A stretch of DNA of 64,000 nt from Caballeronia terrestris. GTDB taxonomy: Bacteria; Pseudomonadota; Gammaproteobacteria; Burkholderiales; Burkholderiaceae. Location: positions 19,154 to 83,153 of the forward strand of contig NZ_FCOL02000028.1 of the NCBI RefSeq assembly GCF_001544515.1, written 5' to 3'. Below the pieces are notes generated by a model that had not been told where the DNA came from, made no database searches, and saw nothing but the letters and a program-made list of their open reading frames with translations. Shown in pieces: positions 43,412 through 53,940 of the stretch (position 1 is its first letter; the number at the start of each line of letters is the position of its first letter). The position numbers and the translations under genes are program-made.

Positions 43412-46400
43412 ATGTCTACCACGCACCCTTTAGCGAATGCGCTTGCCTGCTTACGGCCGCGAAGCCATGCTTTGGCGCTGGAGCCGCGAATCCTGTTCGA
43501 TGGCGCCGCCGCCACCGCGGCTGATCAGCAGCATCACAGCGATGGCGCGCACGTCGCTAACGCAGCGGAGCATGCCGCTACCGGCGAATCGCGCGTTATC
43601 GTTCCGCCTCCTAAAGCACCCGCGCCTCCCGCTCCCGCGCAGAATCTCGTCGTGCTGGATAGCCGTGTCGAAAACAGTCAGGCGTTGCTCGCGCAATTGC
43701 CCGCGAACACGCGAGTCCTGGTTATTGATTCAAATCAGAATGCCCTATCAGCGATTAGCGCGACACTTGCAACAATGGGCAAGGCCGATTCGATTCAAAT
43801 CTTTTCGCACGGCGCATCTGGCCAATTCACGCTCGGCAATCAGACCTACACCAGCGGCAACATCGCGCAGATGGCCGATACGCTTGCAGGCTGGCGCAGC
43901 GGCCTGAATAAAGACGCCGATATCGAGCTGTACGGATGCAACGTCGGCGCAGGCACCGCGGGCAGGGCGCTCGTTCAGACGCTCGCGCGCGTGACGGGCG
44001 CGAGCGTTGGAGCATCGAACGACAATACCGGCAGCGCATCGCATGGCGGCGACTGGACGCTCGAAGTGACGAGCGGCACACTCGACAAGCCCATCGCACT
44101 GAGCGCGTCGGCGCTGGCCCATTTCGACGGCCTTCTCGCCGACGCGAGCCCGACGACGACCCTCTCGGCGGCGACCAGCAACGTCCTGCTCGGCGACCAG
44201 TTCACATTCGACGTCTCGCTGACGAATGCATCGTCGCAAGTCGGCTATGCGCCTTACATCGACCTGCTTGTGCCCGCCACGGGCAAGGACGGCAACGACG
44301 GCGTGTCGTTCGTCTCCGCCTCGTATCTGGGCCAGGCCGTGACATCCTTCACGCTGACTTTCGACGCCAACGGCAACGCTACGCACCCGCTCGCCAAGGA
44401 CGCGACAGGCAATCCGCTCGTCATCAACGCAACGACCTTCGGCCTTCGCGCCGGCGACCAGCTCGTCGTGCTGGAACTGCCGTTTGCGAGTGTGTCTCAG
44501 GGTCAACCCGCTATCCCGGTCCAGGTCACGGCGCGCCTCAGCAATCTCGCCGATACCGCGTTTTCCAACGGCACGCCCGACCTCACGATAGAGGCGCGCA
44601 GCGGCTTCCAGTTCGGCAACGACGAACTCGACAACCCGACGACCGACCCGACGCTCGTCGAGTCGTCGTTCCACGGTTTCGCCGTGCATCCGACGGTGGT
44701 CACGCTGCAACAGTCCGTCAACATGACCGAAGGCGAGACGGTCAGCGGGCCGAACTTCGTTCACACCGAAACGGTGACTGCATCGCCCGCGCCGGGGCAG
44801 ACGCTTGCCAATGTCGTCGTTTCGCAGGACATTCCGGCCAACGTGCAGGTCACCGCGATCACGCCGGGCGCGGGTGGCACGCTCACATCGCTCACGCTGT
44901 GGGACGGCAGCGTCATCACGAATCCCGCGGCGATCGCGCTCGCGATCAATAGCGACAGCGCGTTCATCCGCTCCTATTCGATTGCGTACGCCACGCTCGC
45001 TGCGCCGCAAAGCACGGTGGTCAGTTTCTACGTGCCAGAGACCGACGCCACCGGCCAGCCCGTTATCGATCCGGTCACCGGCAGCCCGGTCACGATTGCT
45101 TTCGGCACCGCGAGCGGAAGCGGCAACTGGGTGCCGCTCGATCCACGTGACCTGACGCCGCCCGCCACGTCGATCGCGTTTTCCGGAACCGGTGACGGCA
45201 CGGGCACGACGTTCGTCGCGAAATCGGTCACGCTGGAAAAGCAGGTGGTCGATCAAACGGATACCGGACATGCGGGTCTCTCCCCCGGCGACACGCTTGC
45301 CTACACGCTCGACATCGCCATCTCGGATTACTTCGCCGCCGGGCAGACCGTGCTCGGCCAGGGCCAGTTCGTGATCACCGACCGCCTGAGCGACGGCCAG
45401 ACGCTGACGGGCACGCCGACCTTCAGCTATACGGTAGGAGGCGTCACACAGACCATCGCGCTCTTGAGCACGAGCACGCCCAACGCGGACGGTACGACGA
45501 CACTCACGTTCGACGTCGGCACGTCGATCCGCAATGCGAGCGGGCAGCAGGTCGGCGGCCTGAACGGCGACCTCGCGTTCGACGACGTGCTGCAAGGCGC
45601 GACCTCAGCCGCGATCGGCTACAACGCGGTAATCGCCCAGCGTTATACGACGGTCTACGCGCAAAGCGAGATCAACGAGGGCGATTCGCTCGGCAACGAT
45701 GCGACGGTCGCCGCCAGCCTGCTTGCCGACCGGCTCAACCTGACGGGCGGCGCAGTCTCGGATCAATCGGCGACGGTGAGCACCATTCCGACCGATGCCG
45801 TCGATATCCAGCTCGTCAGCGTGAACGGCGCCACGCCGCCCGCGAGCGGCGAGCTGAATCCGGGCGATATCGTCACGTTCAGCATGAGCTACGACCTCGT
45901 GACGGGCGACTACGAGCAGTTGTCGCTGGCCGCCTACTTGCCGCTGCCGCTCCTCGACGCGGCCGGCACGACATGGACGCAGGGAACCGGCGTCGGGCAA
46001 TGGTCGTTCGGGGCGGGCAACACGAACCCGGCCGCGCCCGTCAGCGTCGCCGATGGCGCCGGCAACTCGCTCGTGTTCGACTTCGGCAGCTTCGCGACCA
46101 ACGCAACGAGCGGCAGCACGATCCAGGTGCAGTTCACGATGCGCGTCGGCGACCAGCCTTACGCCGATCAGCGCTCGCTCGATGTGCTCGCGCAATCGAG
46201 CCAGGTCACGACGATCGCGCACCAGCCGCTCGTCTCGTCCGACGTGGCAGTGATCGCGTCGGTCGCCGAGCCGGTGCTGGCGTTGCGGCAAGGCGTCGTC
46301 GCGAGCAGCGAAGGGACGATCAGTGGCACATCGGGCACATGGAGCGCACCAGGCAGCGCGGGCGTGCCGTTCGCGGGTACCGTGACGGATATCGGCGCGG

Positions 46401-49400
46401 TGAACGGCGACGTGAGCGGCATCGACGGGGGCGATATGCTTCGGCTCGCGACCGCGATCGAAAATACGGGCGGCGGCGGCGCGTTCGATGTTGCAACCAG
46501 CGTCACGCTGCCCGCCGGCCTGCAGTTCGCAGGCGGAAGCCTCGCGGCATCGAACCTGAGCGTCTATCGGGGCGATGGCACGCAACTGGTCGCAGGCATC
46601 GATTACAGCGTGTCGGGCAATGTCGTCACGTTCCTCGACGCCGGCAACGTCGCGACGCTATTGCCCGGCCGCACCGGCACGGCGGCGGATACGAGCGGCG
46701 CGAACCTTGTCGTCATCACGTACGACACGATCGTCGGCGCGACGATTCCCGCCGCCAGCACGCTGCAGACCGCAGCCACGCTGAGCAACTACGCGAGCGT
46801 GAATAACGGCACCGATTTCACACCGACCGATCTCACCGACACTGCGAACGAGCAGGTCGCCTCGCCGACGCTCAGCGTGCAGTACGCGGGCGGTTCGCTT
46901 GACAACGGCGACTCCAGCGCGGTGCACACGACGGGCAGCGATCTCGTCATCGGCGAGAGCATGCAGTACGACATCGTCGTGACCTTGCCCGAAGGCAGCA
47001 CGCAGAACCTGCGTCTCGACGATCTGATCCCGCCGGGCCTGCAACTCGATACGAGCTTCAACGGCGGCCAGGGCTTCCAGCTCATCACGACCGCCGCGGG
47101 CAGCGCCGCGCTTGGCGCGGATTTCAACGGCACGCTCGGGGTCGCGAGCCTGGTCGGCGGGCGATGGACTTTCAATGCATCGAGCGCGACGGCGGACAAC
47201 GTCGCGGGGAACAACACGTTCGCGATCCGCGTGCAACTGGTCGCGAGCGATGTCGCGAGCAATCAGGCCGGCGTGACGCTGGCGAACAGCGGTCAGCTCG
47301 TCTTCAGCGACCCGGACGCCGACACACCGAACGGCGCCGCCGCCGTCGATCGCACGGTCGCGCAGAGCGGCGCGGCGCCTACCGTCACGATCCGCGAACC
47401 CACGCTCGTCGTCTCGCAGACCACGGCGACGAACCCGGGCTTGGGCGTCGATCAGTGCGATACGGTCGAATACGACATCACGATCAGCAACGGCAACGCG
47501 GCGACGGATTTCAACGCGTTCGACATTAGCTTCCTCGATGCGCTGCCCGCCGAACTCGGCAACGTCGCGCTCCTCGGCGTCACGTATCAGGGCGGTGCGA
47601 CCAACAACGGCGGCGCGGACTTCGAACTGGCGGGCGGCCAGTTGCGCACCGCGAGCGGCGCCAATATCGACATCGCGAAGGGCGGCAGCATCACGCTGCG
47701 CGTCTCCGGCACGGTCCTTCCCGCCGCCGCCAGCGAAATCTCGTTCAACAACACGGCGACCGCGCAATGGACGAGCCTCGACGGCACCGCTGCGGGCGTC
47801 GCCGATCCGGCCGGCGAGCGCACGGGCATCGACGGCACGCTCAACAGCGGCGTGCTGAACGACTATCGGGCGACGTCCACGCTGACCGTGCCGGTTGCGC
47901 AGGCGGTGCTCGTGTCGCGCGTCGGCGGGCTGCCCGATACGGCGGCCGCGTCGCCGACCAATGGGCTCGACGAGAACGTGACGGTCGGCGAACTGGTGCG
48001 CTATCGCGTGGTGGCGCTGCTTTCGGAGGGCACGACCAGCGACTACAGCTTGCAGGTGACACTGCAGAACGGCCTCGCGTTCACCAACGACGGCACGACG
48101 CGCATCGTGTTCATCTCGAACAACGGCCTCACCACCGACATCACCGGCCTCATCACCGGCGGTGTGCTGAACGTGGCGGGCAACCAGACGAGCGCCGAGG
48201 CGCTGTCGATCCCGCCCGACCTCTCCGGTGCTGCGCCCACCGGCGTGTTCAATCCGGCGGACATAACGGTTTCGACCGATGCGGGCGGTAATCAGGTCGT
48301 CACATTCCGCCTGGGAACCCTCGTCAATCAGGACAGCGACACCGACCGCGAAGGCATCTCGCTGGAATTCAACGCGCGCGTGCTGAACCAGGCGTCGAAC
48401 GCGGCGGGAGCCGTGCTCTCGGCCACCGTCGTCGACCGTTCCGGCACGACGAACCTTTCGACCGCCGAGACGGTGCGCGAGGACGTGGTCGAGCCGTCCT
48501 TCACGGGCATGGCGAAGCAGGTCTACAGCTTTGATCCGGCGAGCGGGACGCCCGGCCTGGGCACCGCCGATGTCGATATCAGCTTCACGCAGAGCGGGGC
48601 GTCGCCCGCGTACAACGTCGTGCTGACCGACAGCTTTCCAACCGCGTCCGGATACGCGTTCGACCATCTCGTGATCAACGGCGTATCGTTCACTGCGGCG
48701 CAGCTTGGCGGGATCGGCGTGAACGTCAACATGACGAACGGGCTGCAAATGACGTTCGACAGAATCGACGCGGGCAGCCAGATATCGGTCTTCTATTCGG
48801 CCAACGCGCCGGACAGCGCGCCGATCGCCGCGACCAACGCGACGCTGACGTGGACGAGCCTTCCCGACAACTTCACGACGTGGGGCGGCTCGGGCGTCGG
48901 CGCGTCGGGCGCCGCCGACGGCGAGCGCACCGGCAGCGGCGCGAGCCCGAACACATACGTGCGTCAGGCGGGCGCGGGTCTCGGCGTGATAACCGGCACG
49001 CTCTGGGACGACACGGCATCGGCGAGCGCGTCGGCCGTGCCGGACGGCCCCGGCCTCGCCGGCCAGCCGGTCACGCTGACATGGGCGGGCGTGGATGGCA
49101 ACCTCGCCACGACCGCCGACAACCTCGCCTACACCACGACGACGGACGCAAACGGCCAGTATCACTTCGGCGTGCTGCCGCTCGGCACGTACCAGATCCA
49201 GGCGCCGACGGGCATGTTGAGCTATCCGCAGCCGGTTGGCGCGCTCGCGATACGCATCGATACCGACACGGCGACGCCGCTCGGCACGGTCGGCATCACG
49301 CTCGCGGATGGCGGCACGGCGGCGGCGAACGCTGGCTACGTCGAGCAGAACGACGCGCCGGTCAACCAGTTGCCGGCCACGTCGCCGACGGGACTCGAAG

Positions 49401-52400
49401 ATACCGCTTTCAGCGTTGCGGGCATCACCATCAACGACGTCGATGCCGGTGGCGGCACGATGCAGGTGACCCTCTCCGCGCTGCACGGCACGCTATCGCT
49501 CTCCGCGCTGCCCGCAGGCGTCACCGAGTCGGGCGCGAACACCGCCGCCCTGACGCTGACCGGCAACCTCACGGGCCTCAATGCCGCGCTCGCGAACCTG
49601 CTGTATCTCGGCCAGGCGAACTACAACGGCACCGATACCCTCACGATCAACACGAACGACCGCGGCAACTTCGGCGATCGCGACGGTAACGGCATCCCCG
49701 GCGAACTGACCGATGCGCTCGCTGTACAGAGCACTTTGCCGATCGTCGTCGTCGCGGTGAACGACCCGCCGGTCGCCGTCGGCGATGCGGCGAGCGCCAC
49801 CGAAGCCGGTGGCACCGCGAACAGCCAGGCGGGCGTGAACCCGATCGGCAACGTGCTCGCGAACGACACCGACGTCGATATCGCGACCAACGGCGACGCG
49901 CTGCGCGTCGTATCGGCAGCCAACCAGAACGGCGCGACGGTCAACCTGCCGGGCATCGGCTCGAACACGATCGCGGGCATCTACGGCGCGCTCACCATCG
50001 GCGCGAACGGCGCGTATCAGTACACGGTCGACAACAGCAACGCCGCCGTGCAGGCGTTGCGCCTGTCGGGCCAGACGCTGACGGAGCAGTTCACGTATCG
50101 CGTCTTCGATACGTCCAACGCGGCCGCGACCGGCACGCTCACGCTCACGATCCACGGCGCGAACGATTCCCCGGTCGGCGTGAACGACGTAGGCTCGGCA
50201 ACGGAAGCGGGCGGCGTGCTCAATGGCACGGCGGGCAGCAATGCCACGGGCGGCGTGCTCACGAACGACACCGACGTGGACAGCGTGGCCAACGGTGAAA
50301 CGAAACAGGTCACGGGGATCATCAACCAGCCGGAAAGCGTCGTGAACAGTCCGCTCGCGCAGGTCGCGGCGGGCACGACGAGCGCCACGGGCACGTCGGT
50401 CGCGGGTGCGTTCGGCACGCTCACGATCGGCGCGGACGGTACTTACCGCTATGTCGTCGACAACAACAACGCGGCGGTGCAGCAACTGGTTCCGACCGAT
50501 GCGCCGCTCATCGACACCTTCACGTACCGCATTACCGATGCCGGGGGCCTGAGCGATCTCGCCGAAGTGCAGATCCAGATCCACGGCAGCAACGACAACC
50601 CTGTCGCGAGCGATGACCAGGCCGCTGCGGTCGCCGGGTCGGCGGCGCTCGGGGTGAATCCGGTCAACCCGAGCGGCAACGTGATCACCGACGCGAGCCG
50701 TCCCGGCACGGGGACGCAGCCGGGCGGCAACGGGATCGATACCGACGTCGATCATACGGGCCAGCCCAATACGCTGCTGACGGTGAACGGCGTGCGCACG
50801 GGCCTCGAAAGCGCGGGCGGAGTGCTCGGAGCGGTCGCGGCCGGGACGACTTCGCTCAACGGCACGACGTTGGCGGGCAGCTTTGGCACGCTGCACATCG
50901 GCGCGAACGGCACCTATACCTACGACGTGAACAGCAACAACGCGGCGGTGCGCGCATTGGCGCCGGGCGCGACGCTGAGCGAAACCTTTACGTACCAGAT
51001 CACCGACAGCAGCGGCCTGACGGACCGCGCGCAACTCGTGATCACCGTCACCGGCGTGAACGATCCGCCGCTGGCGCAGAACGACACGGCGCTGGCGGTC
51101 GAGGCGGGCGGCGTGAACAACGCCACGGCGGGCGTCAATCCCGTGGGCAACGTCCTGACGAACGACACCGACATCGATCTCGACGCGCTCACGGTCAACG
51201 CCGTCCGCACGGGCGCCGAAGCAGGCAGCGGCACGGCGGGCACGCTCGGCCAGCCGTTGCAGGGGCTGTTCGGCACGCTGACGCTCAACGCGAACGGCAG
51301 CTACAGCTACGCCGTGAACAACGCGAGCGCCGCCGTGCAGGCGTTGCGGCTGCCGACCGACCAACTCGTCGAACGCTTCACCTACACGATCGCCGATTCG
51401 CACGGCGCCACCGATCAGGCCGAGCTCGACATCGTCATTTCGGGCCGCAACGATGCGCCGGTCGCGCAAAACGATCAGGCGACGGCGGTCGAAGCAGGCG
51501 GCGTCAACAACGGCACGCCGGGCGTCAACCCGAGCGCGAACCTGCTGACGAACGACACCGACGTCGATGCCAGCGACACGAAAACGATCGACGGCATCCA
51601 GAACGGCGGCGAGGCGACGGCTACGACGTTCGCGCCGATCAACGCGACGACGTCGATCGCAGGCGTCTACGGCACGCTCACGATTTCTCCCGACGGCAGC
51701 TACACCTATACCGTCGACAACACGCTGCCCGCCGTGCAGCGGCTCACGCCGGGCGAGAGCCTCGTCGACGTGTTCAGCTACCGGATGCACGACGCGGCCG
51801 GCGCAACCGACGTTGCGCAGTTGAACGTGCAGATCCAGGGCGCGTGGGACACGCCGGTCGCGCGCGACGACTTCGCGATCGCGGTCGCGAACAACGGCGT
51901 GCGCGGCAGCGTCAACCCCACCGGCAACGTGCTCGCGAACGACAGCGACGTCGACGCCGGCGACCTGCCGGATGGAACCGGCGCCCGTACCGGCCCGGCG
52001 GGCGCGGGCGGTCCGCTGCTTGCCGTCGTACGCGGCAGCACAAGCGTCGATGGCACGATCTTGCAAGGCCAGTTCGGTGACCTCGTGATCGGCGCCAACG
52101 GCAGCTATATCTATCGCGTTGACGCGGCCAACCCGACGCTCATCGCGCTCGGCCCCTTGCAGACGGTGAACGACGTGTTCACGTACCAGGTGACCGACGA
52201 GGGCGGCCTGAGCACCACGGCGACGCTCACCGTCGTCGTGCGCGGTCGCAACGATGCGCCTGCCGGATTCGCCGACGCGGCGACGGCCGTCGAGACAGGC
52301 GGCGTTAACAACGCTGCGCCCGGTCTGAACCCGGCCGGAAACGTGTTCGCCAACGATACCGACGCCGAAGGCGATGCGCTTCACGTCGCGGCCATCCGCA

Positions 52401-53920
52401 CAGGTGCCCCGGCGGCGGCTCCGGGCGATACGGTCGGCGCGGTCGGGAGCGTGCTGCGCGGCACCTACGGCGACCTGACGCTCAACGCCGACGGTACTTG
52501 GAACTATGTCGTCGACAACGCTTTGCCGGCCGTCCAGGCGCTGCGCACGAACGGCCAGACGCTGCAGGACGTGTTCACGTACACGCTCGCCGATGTCTTC
52601 GATGCGCGCGGCACGGCCGAACTGCGCATCACGATCGAAGGGCAGAACGACACGCCCGTTGCGAACAACGACGCCGCGACCGCGATCGAAGCGGGCGGCG
52701 TGAACAACGGCACACCGGGTCAGGACGCGCGAGGCAACGTGCTCGCCAACGACACCGATGTCGATAGCGTTGCGAACGGCGAGACGAAGCAGGTGGTCGA
52801 GGTATCGAACGAGGCGGGCGGACCGGCGGGCGCGGGCGCCGGGCTCGCGGGGAACTACGGGCATCTCACACTCAACGCGGACGGCACCTACGACTACGTG
52901 GTCGATAACGCCAACGCCGCCGTGCAGACGCTGCGCACGCGCGACGAGACGCTCACCGACGTGTTCGTGTATCGCATGCGCGATGCGGCGGGCGCCGAGG
53001 CGACGGCATCGCTGACGATCCTGATACGCGGCGCGGACGACACGCCCGTCGCACGCGACGACGGCAACGTCGCGACCGACCAGACACCTGCGCCGCAGGC
53101 CGCAGGCAACGTGCTCTCGAACGATACCGACGTCGATGCCAACGATCATCTGACCGTGGCCGGCGTGCGCACGGGCGAGGAAGCAGCTACAGGGACACCG
53201 GGTACGCCCGGACTGGCGCTCGCCGGTCGCTACGGCACGCTGACGCTCAACGCCGATGGCAGCTACACCTACCAGATCGACCTGTCCAATCCGCAGGTGC
53301 TGGCGGCGGCCGGGCTCGGCCAAGTGCTGCAGGACCCGTTCACCTACACCGTGCGCGACGACGCGGGCGCGACCGATCAGGCGCAACTCGTCGTCACGCT
53401 CGACATCGCCACGCCGTATATTCCGCCGCCCGGCGGCGCGTATTTCATCGGCACTGAAACTGCACCGTTGCAAGCCGGGCCGCTGAACCCTGCGCTCGAC
53501 CCCGCCGTCTTCGTCACGCCCGAAGTGGAACAGGACGCGGCGCAAGCGCTGGCGTCGAGCCGTGAAGCCGATGGCAGCCAGATAGGCTGGCCGCTCGATC
53601 CTGGCCATGTCGATGCGCCCGTCGGTGTCGGTTTGGGCTTCGTGCCCGGCGAGTTCGTCGGCCGGGCGGTGCGCGCGAGTCAGCGGGAAAGCGCCTTCGA
53701 CCGCGCGTGGATCTTCGGGCGGCCGGGGCGCACGAGCCTGAGCGCGGACGGGCTGCTCCCGGACCCGTCGGTCTTCGCGCCGCTTCCCGACAACCTCACT
53801 GACGGATGGCAGCCCCTCGTCGAACAGAACACGGCGCAGGGTTTTTCGACCCAATTGCGCGAGGCTGCATCGAAACGGCCGCCCGCGCTCGAGCGCCTGG
53901 AAGATTCCATCGAACGCTAG
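43412..53920 (+). CDS. Giant surface protein with LEPR motif, DUF4347 and nine VCBS repeats
   Basis: A 3502-residue protein with no ordinary signal peptide. Residues 23-33 carry the LEPRILFDGAA motif found at the start of large bacterial surface proteins. Residues about 79-240 are a DUF4347 domain (IFSHGASG with His133 and LYGCNVGAG with Cys176). About 245-1850 is a series of DUF11-like beta-sandwich modules. Around 1858-1950 is a SdrD B/Cna B-like domain (GVITGTLWDDTASAS). Near 1985-2110 is a cadherin-like module, and about 2115-3335 has nine VCBS repeats (units start NDxPV and have EAGG). The last 165 residues are a unique tail. No RTX nonapeptides are seen. It is the first gene of the export operon and most likely an adhesin or biofilm protein. 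Confidence 0.9.
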   Translation: MSTTHPLANALACLRPRSHALALEPRILFDGAAATAADQQHHSDGAHVANAAEHAATGESRVIVPPPKAPAPPAPAQNLVVLDSRVENSQALLAQLPANTRVLVIDSNQNALSAISATLATMGKADSIQIFSHGASGQFTLGNQTYTSGNIAQMADTLAGWRSGLNKDADIELYGCNVGAGTAGRALVQTLARVTGASVGASNDNTGSASHGGDWTLEVTSGTLDKPIALSASALAHFDGLLADASPTTTLSAATSNVLLGDQFTFDVSLTNASSQVGYAPYIDLLVPATGKDGNDGVSFVSASYLGQAVTSFTLTFDANGNATHPLAKDATGNPLVINATTFGLRAGDQLVVLELPFASVSQGQPAIPVQVTARLSNLADTAFSNGTPDLTIEARSGFQFGNDELDNPTTDPTLVESSFHGFAVHPTVVTLQQSVNMTEGETVSGPNFVHTETVTASPAPGQTLANVVVSQDIPANVQVTAITPGAGGTLTSLTLWDGSVITNPAAIALAINSDSAFIRSYSIAYATLAAPQSTVVSFYVPETDATGQPVIDPVTGSPVTIAFGTASGSGNWVPLDPRDLTPPATSIAFSGTGDGTGTTFVAKSVTLEKQVVDQTDTGHAGLSPGDTLAYTLDIAISDYFAAGQTVLGQGQFVITDRLSDGQTLTGTPTFSYTVGGVTQTIALLSTSTPNADGTTTLTFDVGTSIRNASGQQVGGLNGDLAFDDVLQGATSAAIGYNAVIAQRYTTVYAQSEINEGDSLGNDATVAASLLADRLNLTGGAVSDQSATVSTIPTDAVDIQLVSVNGATPPASGELNPGDIVTFSMSYDLVTGDYEQLSLAAYLPLPLLDAAGTTWTQGTGVGQWSFGAGNTNPAAPVSVADGAGNSLVFDFGSFATNATSGSTIQVQFTMRVGDQPYADQRSLDVLAQSSQVTTIAHQPLVSSDVAVIASVAEPVLALRQGVVASSEGTISGTSGTWSAPGSAGVPFAGTVTDIGAVNGDVSGIDGGDMLRLATAIENTGGGGAFDVATSVTLPAGLQFAGGSLAASNLSVYRGDGTQLVAGIDYSVSGNVVTFLDAGNVATLLPGRTGTAADTSGANLVVITYDTIVGATIPAASTLQTAATLSNYASVNNGTDFTPTDLTDTANEQVASPTLSVQYAGGSLDNGDSSAVHTTGSDLVIGESMQYDIVVTLPEGSTQNLRLDDLIPPGLQLDTSFNGGQGFQLITTAAGSAALGADFNGTLGVASLVGGRWTFNASSATADNVAGNNTFAIRVQLVASDVASNQAGVTLANSGQLVFSDPDADTPNGAAAVDRTVAQSGAAPTVTIREPTLVVSQTTATNPGLGVDQCDTVEYDITISNGNAATDFNAFDISFLDALPAELGNVALLGVTYQGGATNNGGADFELAGGQLRTASGANIDIAKGGSITLRVSGTVLPAAASEISFNNTATAQWTSLDGTAAGVADPAGERTGIDGTLNSGVLNDYRATSTLTVPVAQAVLVSRVGGLPDTAAASPTNGLDENVTVGELVRYRVVALLSEGTTSDYSLQVTLQNGLAFTNDGTTRIVFISNNGLTTDITGLITGGVLNVAGNQTSAEALSIPPDLSGAAPTGVFNPADITVSTDAGGNQVVTFRLGTLVNQDSDTDREGISLEFNARVLNQASNAAGAVLSATVVDRSGTTNLSTAETVREDVVEPSFTGMAKQVYSFDPASGTPGLGTADVDISFTQSGASPAYNVVLTDSFPTASGYAFDHLVINGVSFTAAQLGGIGVNVNMTNGLQMTFDRIDAGSQISVFYSANAPDSAPIAATNATLTWTSLPDNFTTWGGSGVGASGAADGERTGSGASPNTYVRQAGAGLGVITGTLWDDTASASASAVPDGPGLAGQPVTLTWAGVDGNLATTADNLAYTTTTDANGQYHFGVLPLGTYQIQAPTGMLSYPQPVGALAIRIDTDTATPLGTVGITLADGGTAAANAGYVEQNDAPVNQLPATSPTGLEDTAFSVAGITINDVDAGGGTMQVTLSALHGTLSLSALPAGVTESGANTAALTLTGNLTGLNAALANLLYLGQANYNGTDTLTINTNDRGNFGDRDGNGIPGELTDALAVQSTLPIVVVAVNDPPVAVGDAASATEAGGTANSQAGVNPIGNVLANDTDVDIATNGDALRVVSAANQNGATVNLPGIGSNTIAGIYGALTIGANGAYQYTVDNSNAAVQALRLSGQTLTEQFTYRVFDTSNAAATGTLTLTIHGANDSPVGVNDVGSATEAGGVLNGTAGSNATGGVLTNDTDVDSVANGETKQVTGIINQPESVVNSPLAQVAAGTTSATGTSVAGAFGTLTIGADGTYRYVVDNNNAAVQQLVPTDAPLIDTFTYRITDAGGLSDLAEVQIQIHGSNDNPVASDDQAAAVAGSAALGVNPVNPSGNVITDASRPGTGTQPGGNGIDTDVDHTGQPNTLLTVNGVRTGLESAGGVLGAVAAGTTSLNGTTLAGSFGTLHIGANGTYTYDVNSNNAAVRALAPGATLSETFTYQITDSSGLTDRAQLVITVTGVNDPPLAQNDTALAVEAGGVNNATAGVNPVGNVLTNDTDIDLDALTVNAVRTGAEAGSGTAGTLGQPLQGLFGTLTLNANGSYSYAVNNASAAVQALRLPTDQLVERFTYTIADSHGATDQAELDIVISGRNDAPVAQNDQATAVEAGGVNNGTPGVNPSANLLTNDTDVDASDTKTIDGIQNGGEATATTFAPINATTSIAGVYGTLTISPDGSYTYTVDNTLPAVQRLTPGESLVDVFSYRMHDAAGATDVAQLNVQIQGAWDTPVARDDFAIAVANNGVRGSVNPTGNVLANDSDVDAGDLPDGTGARTGPAGAGGPLLAVVRGSTSVDGTILQGQFGDLVIGANGSYIYRVDAANPTLIALGPLQTVNDVFTYQVTDEGGLSTTATLTVVVRGRNDAPAGFADAATAVETGGVNNAAPGLNPAGNVFANDTDAEGDALHVAAIRTGAPAAAPGDTVGAVGSVLRGTYGDLTLNADGTWNYVVDNALPAVQALRTNGQTLQDVFTYTLADVFDARGTAELRITIEGQNDTPVANNDAATAIEAGGVNNGTPGQDARGNVLANDTDVDSVANGETKQVVEVSNEAGGPAGAGAGLAGNYGHLTLNADGTYDYVVDNANAAVQTLRTRDETLTDVFVYRMRDAAGAEATASLTILIRGADDTPVARDDGNVATDQTPAPQAAGNVLSNDTDVDANDHLTVAGVRTGEEAATGTPGTPGLALAGRYGTLTLNADGSYTYQIDLSNPQVLAAAGLGQVLQDPFTYTVRDDAGATDQAQLVVTLDIATPYIPPPGGAYFIGTETAPLQAGPLNPALDPAVFVTPEVEQDAAQALASSREADGSQIGWPLDPGHVDAPVGVGLGFVPGEFVGRAVRASQRESAFDRAWIFGRPGRTSLSADGLLPDPSVFAPLPDNLTDGWQPLVEQNTAQGFSTQLREAASKRPPALERLEDSIER
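49755..53415 (+). repeat. Nine-unit VCBS repeat array inside the giant protein gene
   Basis: Nine coding repeats of about 105-150 residues each begin with a (N/D)DxPV motif, continue with the EAGG-type segment and end with FTYxxxD and a strand. The units are similar but not identical in DNA, so they are old. The spacing and the GVNP/NVLANDTD core are clear in the translation. VCBS arrays form elongated, calcium-stabilised stalks. Confidence 0.85.
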
Positions 53921-53940
53921 CTTTCGGACGAGGACACGTT

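Noticed and set aside
49755..53415. Regular repeats that could suggest a CRISPR array or a tandem DNA repeat
   Set aside because: The units are about 300-450 bases, coding and diverged. They are protein VCBS domains, not short identical repeats with spacers.
49493..53854. A 1453-codon open frame on the minus strand across the VCBS region, and a 942-codon one at 46658-49486
   Set aside because: Both are mirror frames of the repetitive, GC-rich adhesin gene. Their sequences are Arg/Val/Asp-rich without domain, signal peptide or ribosome-binding site.
53400..53920. RTX-type calcium nonapeptides or a standard type 1 secretion tail in the giant protein
   Set aside because: No GGxGxD repeats are visible. 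The tail is Pro, Ala and Arg-rich without the usual signal.
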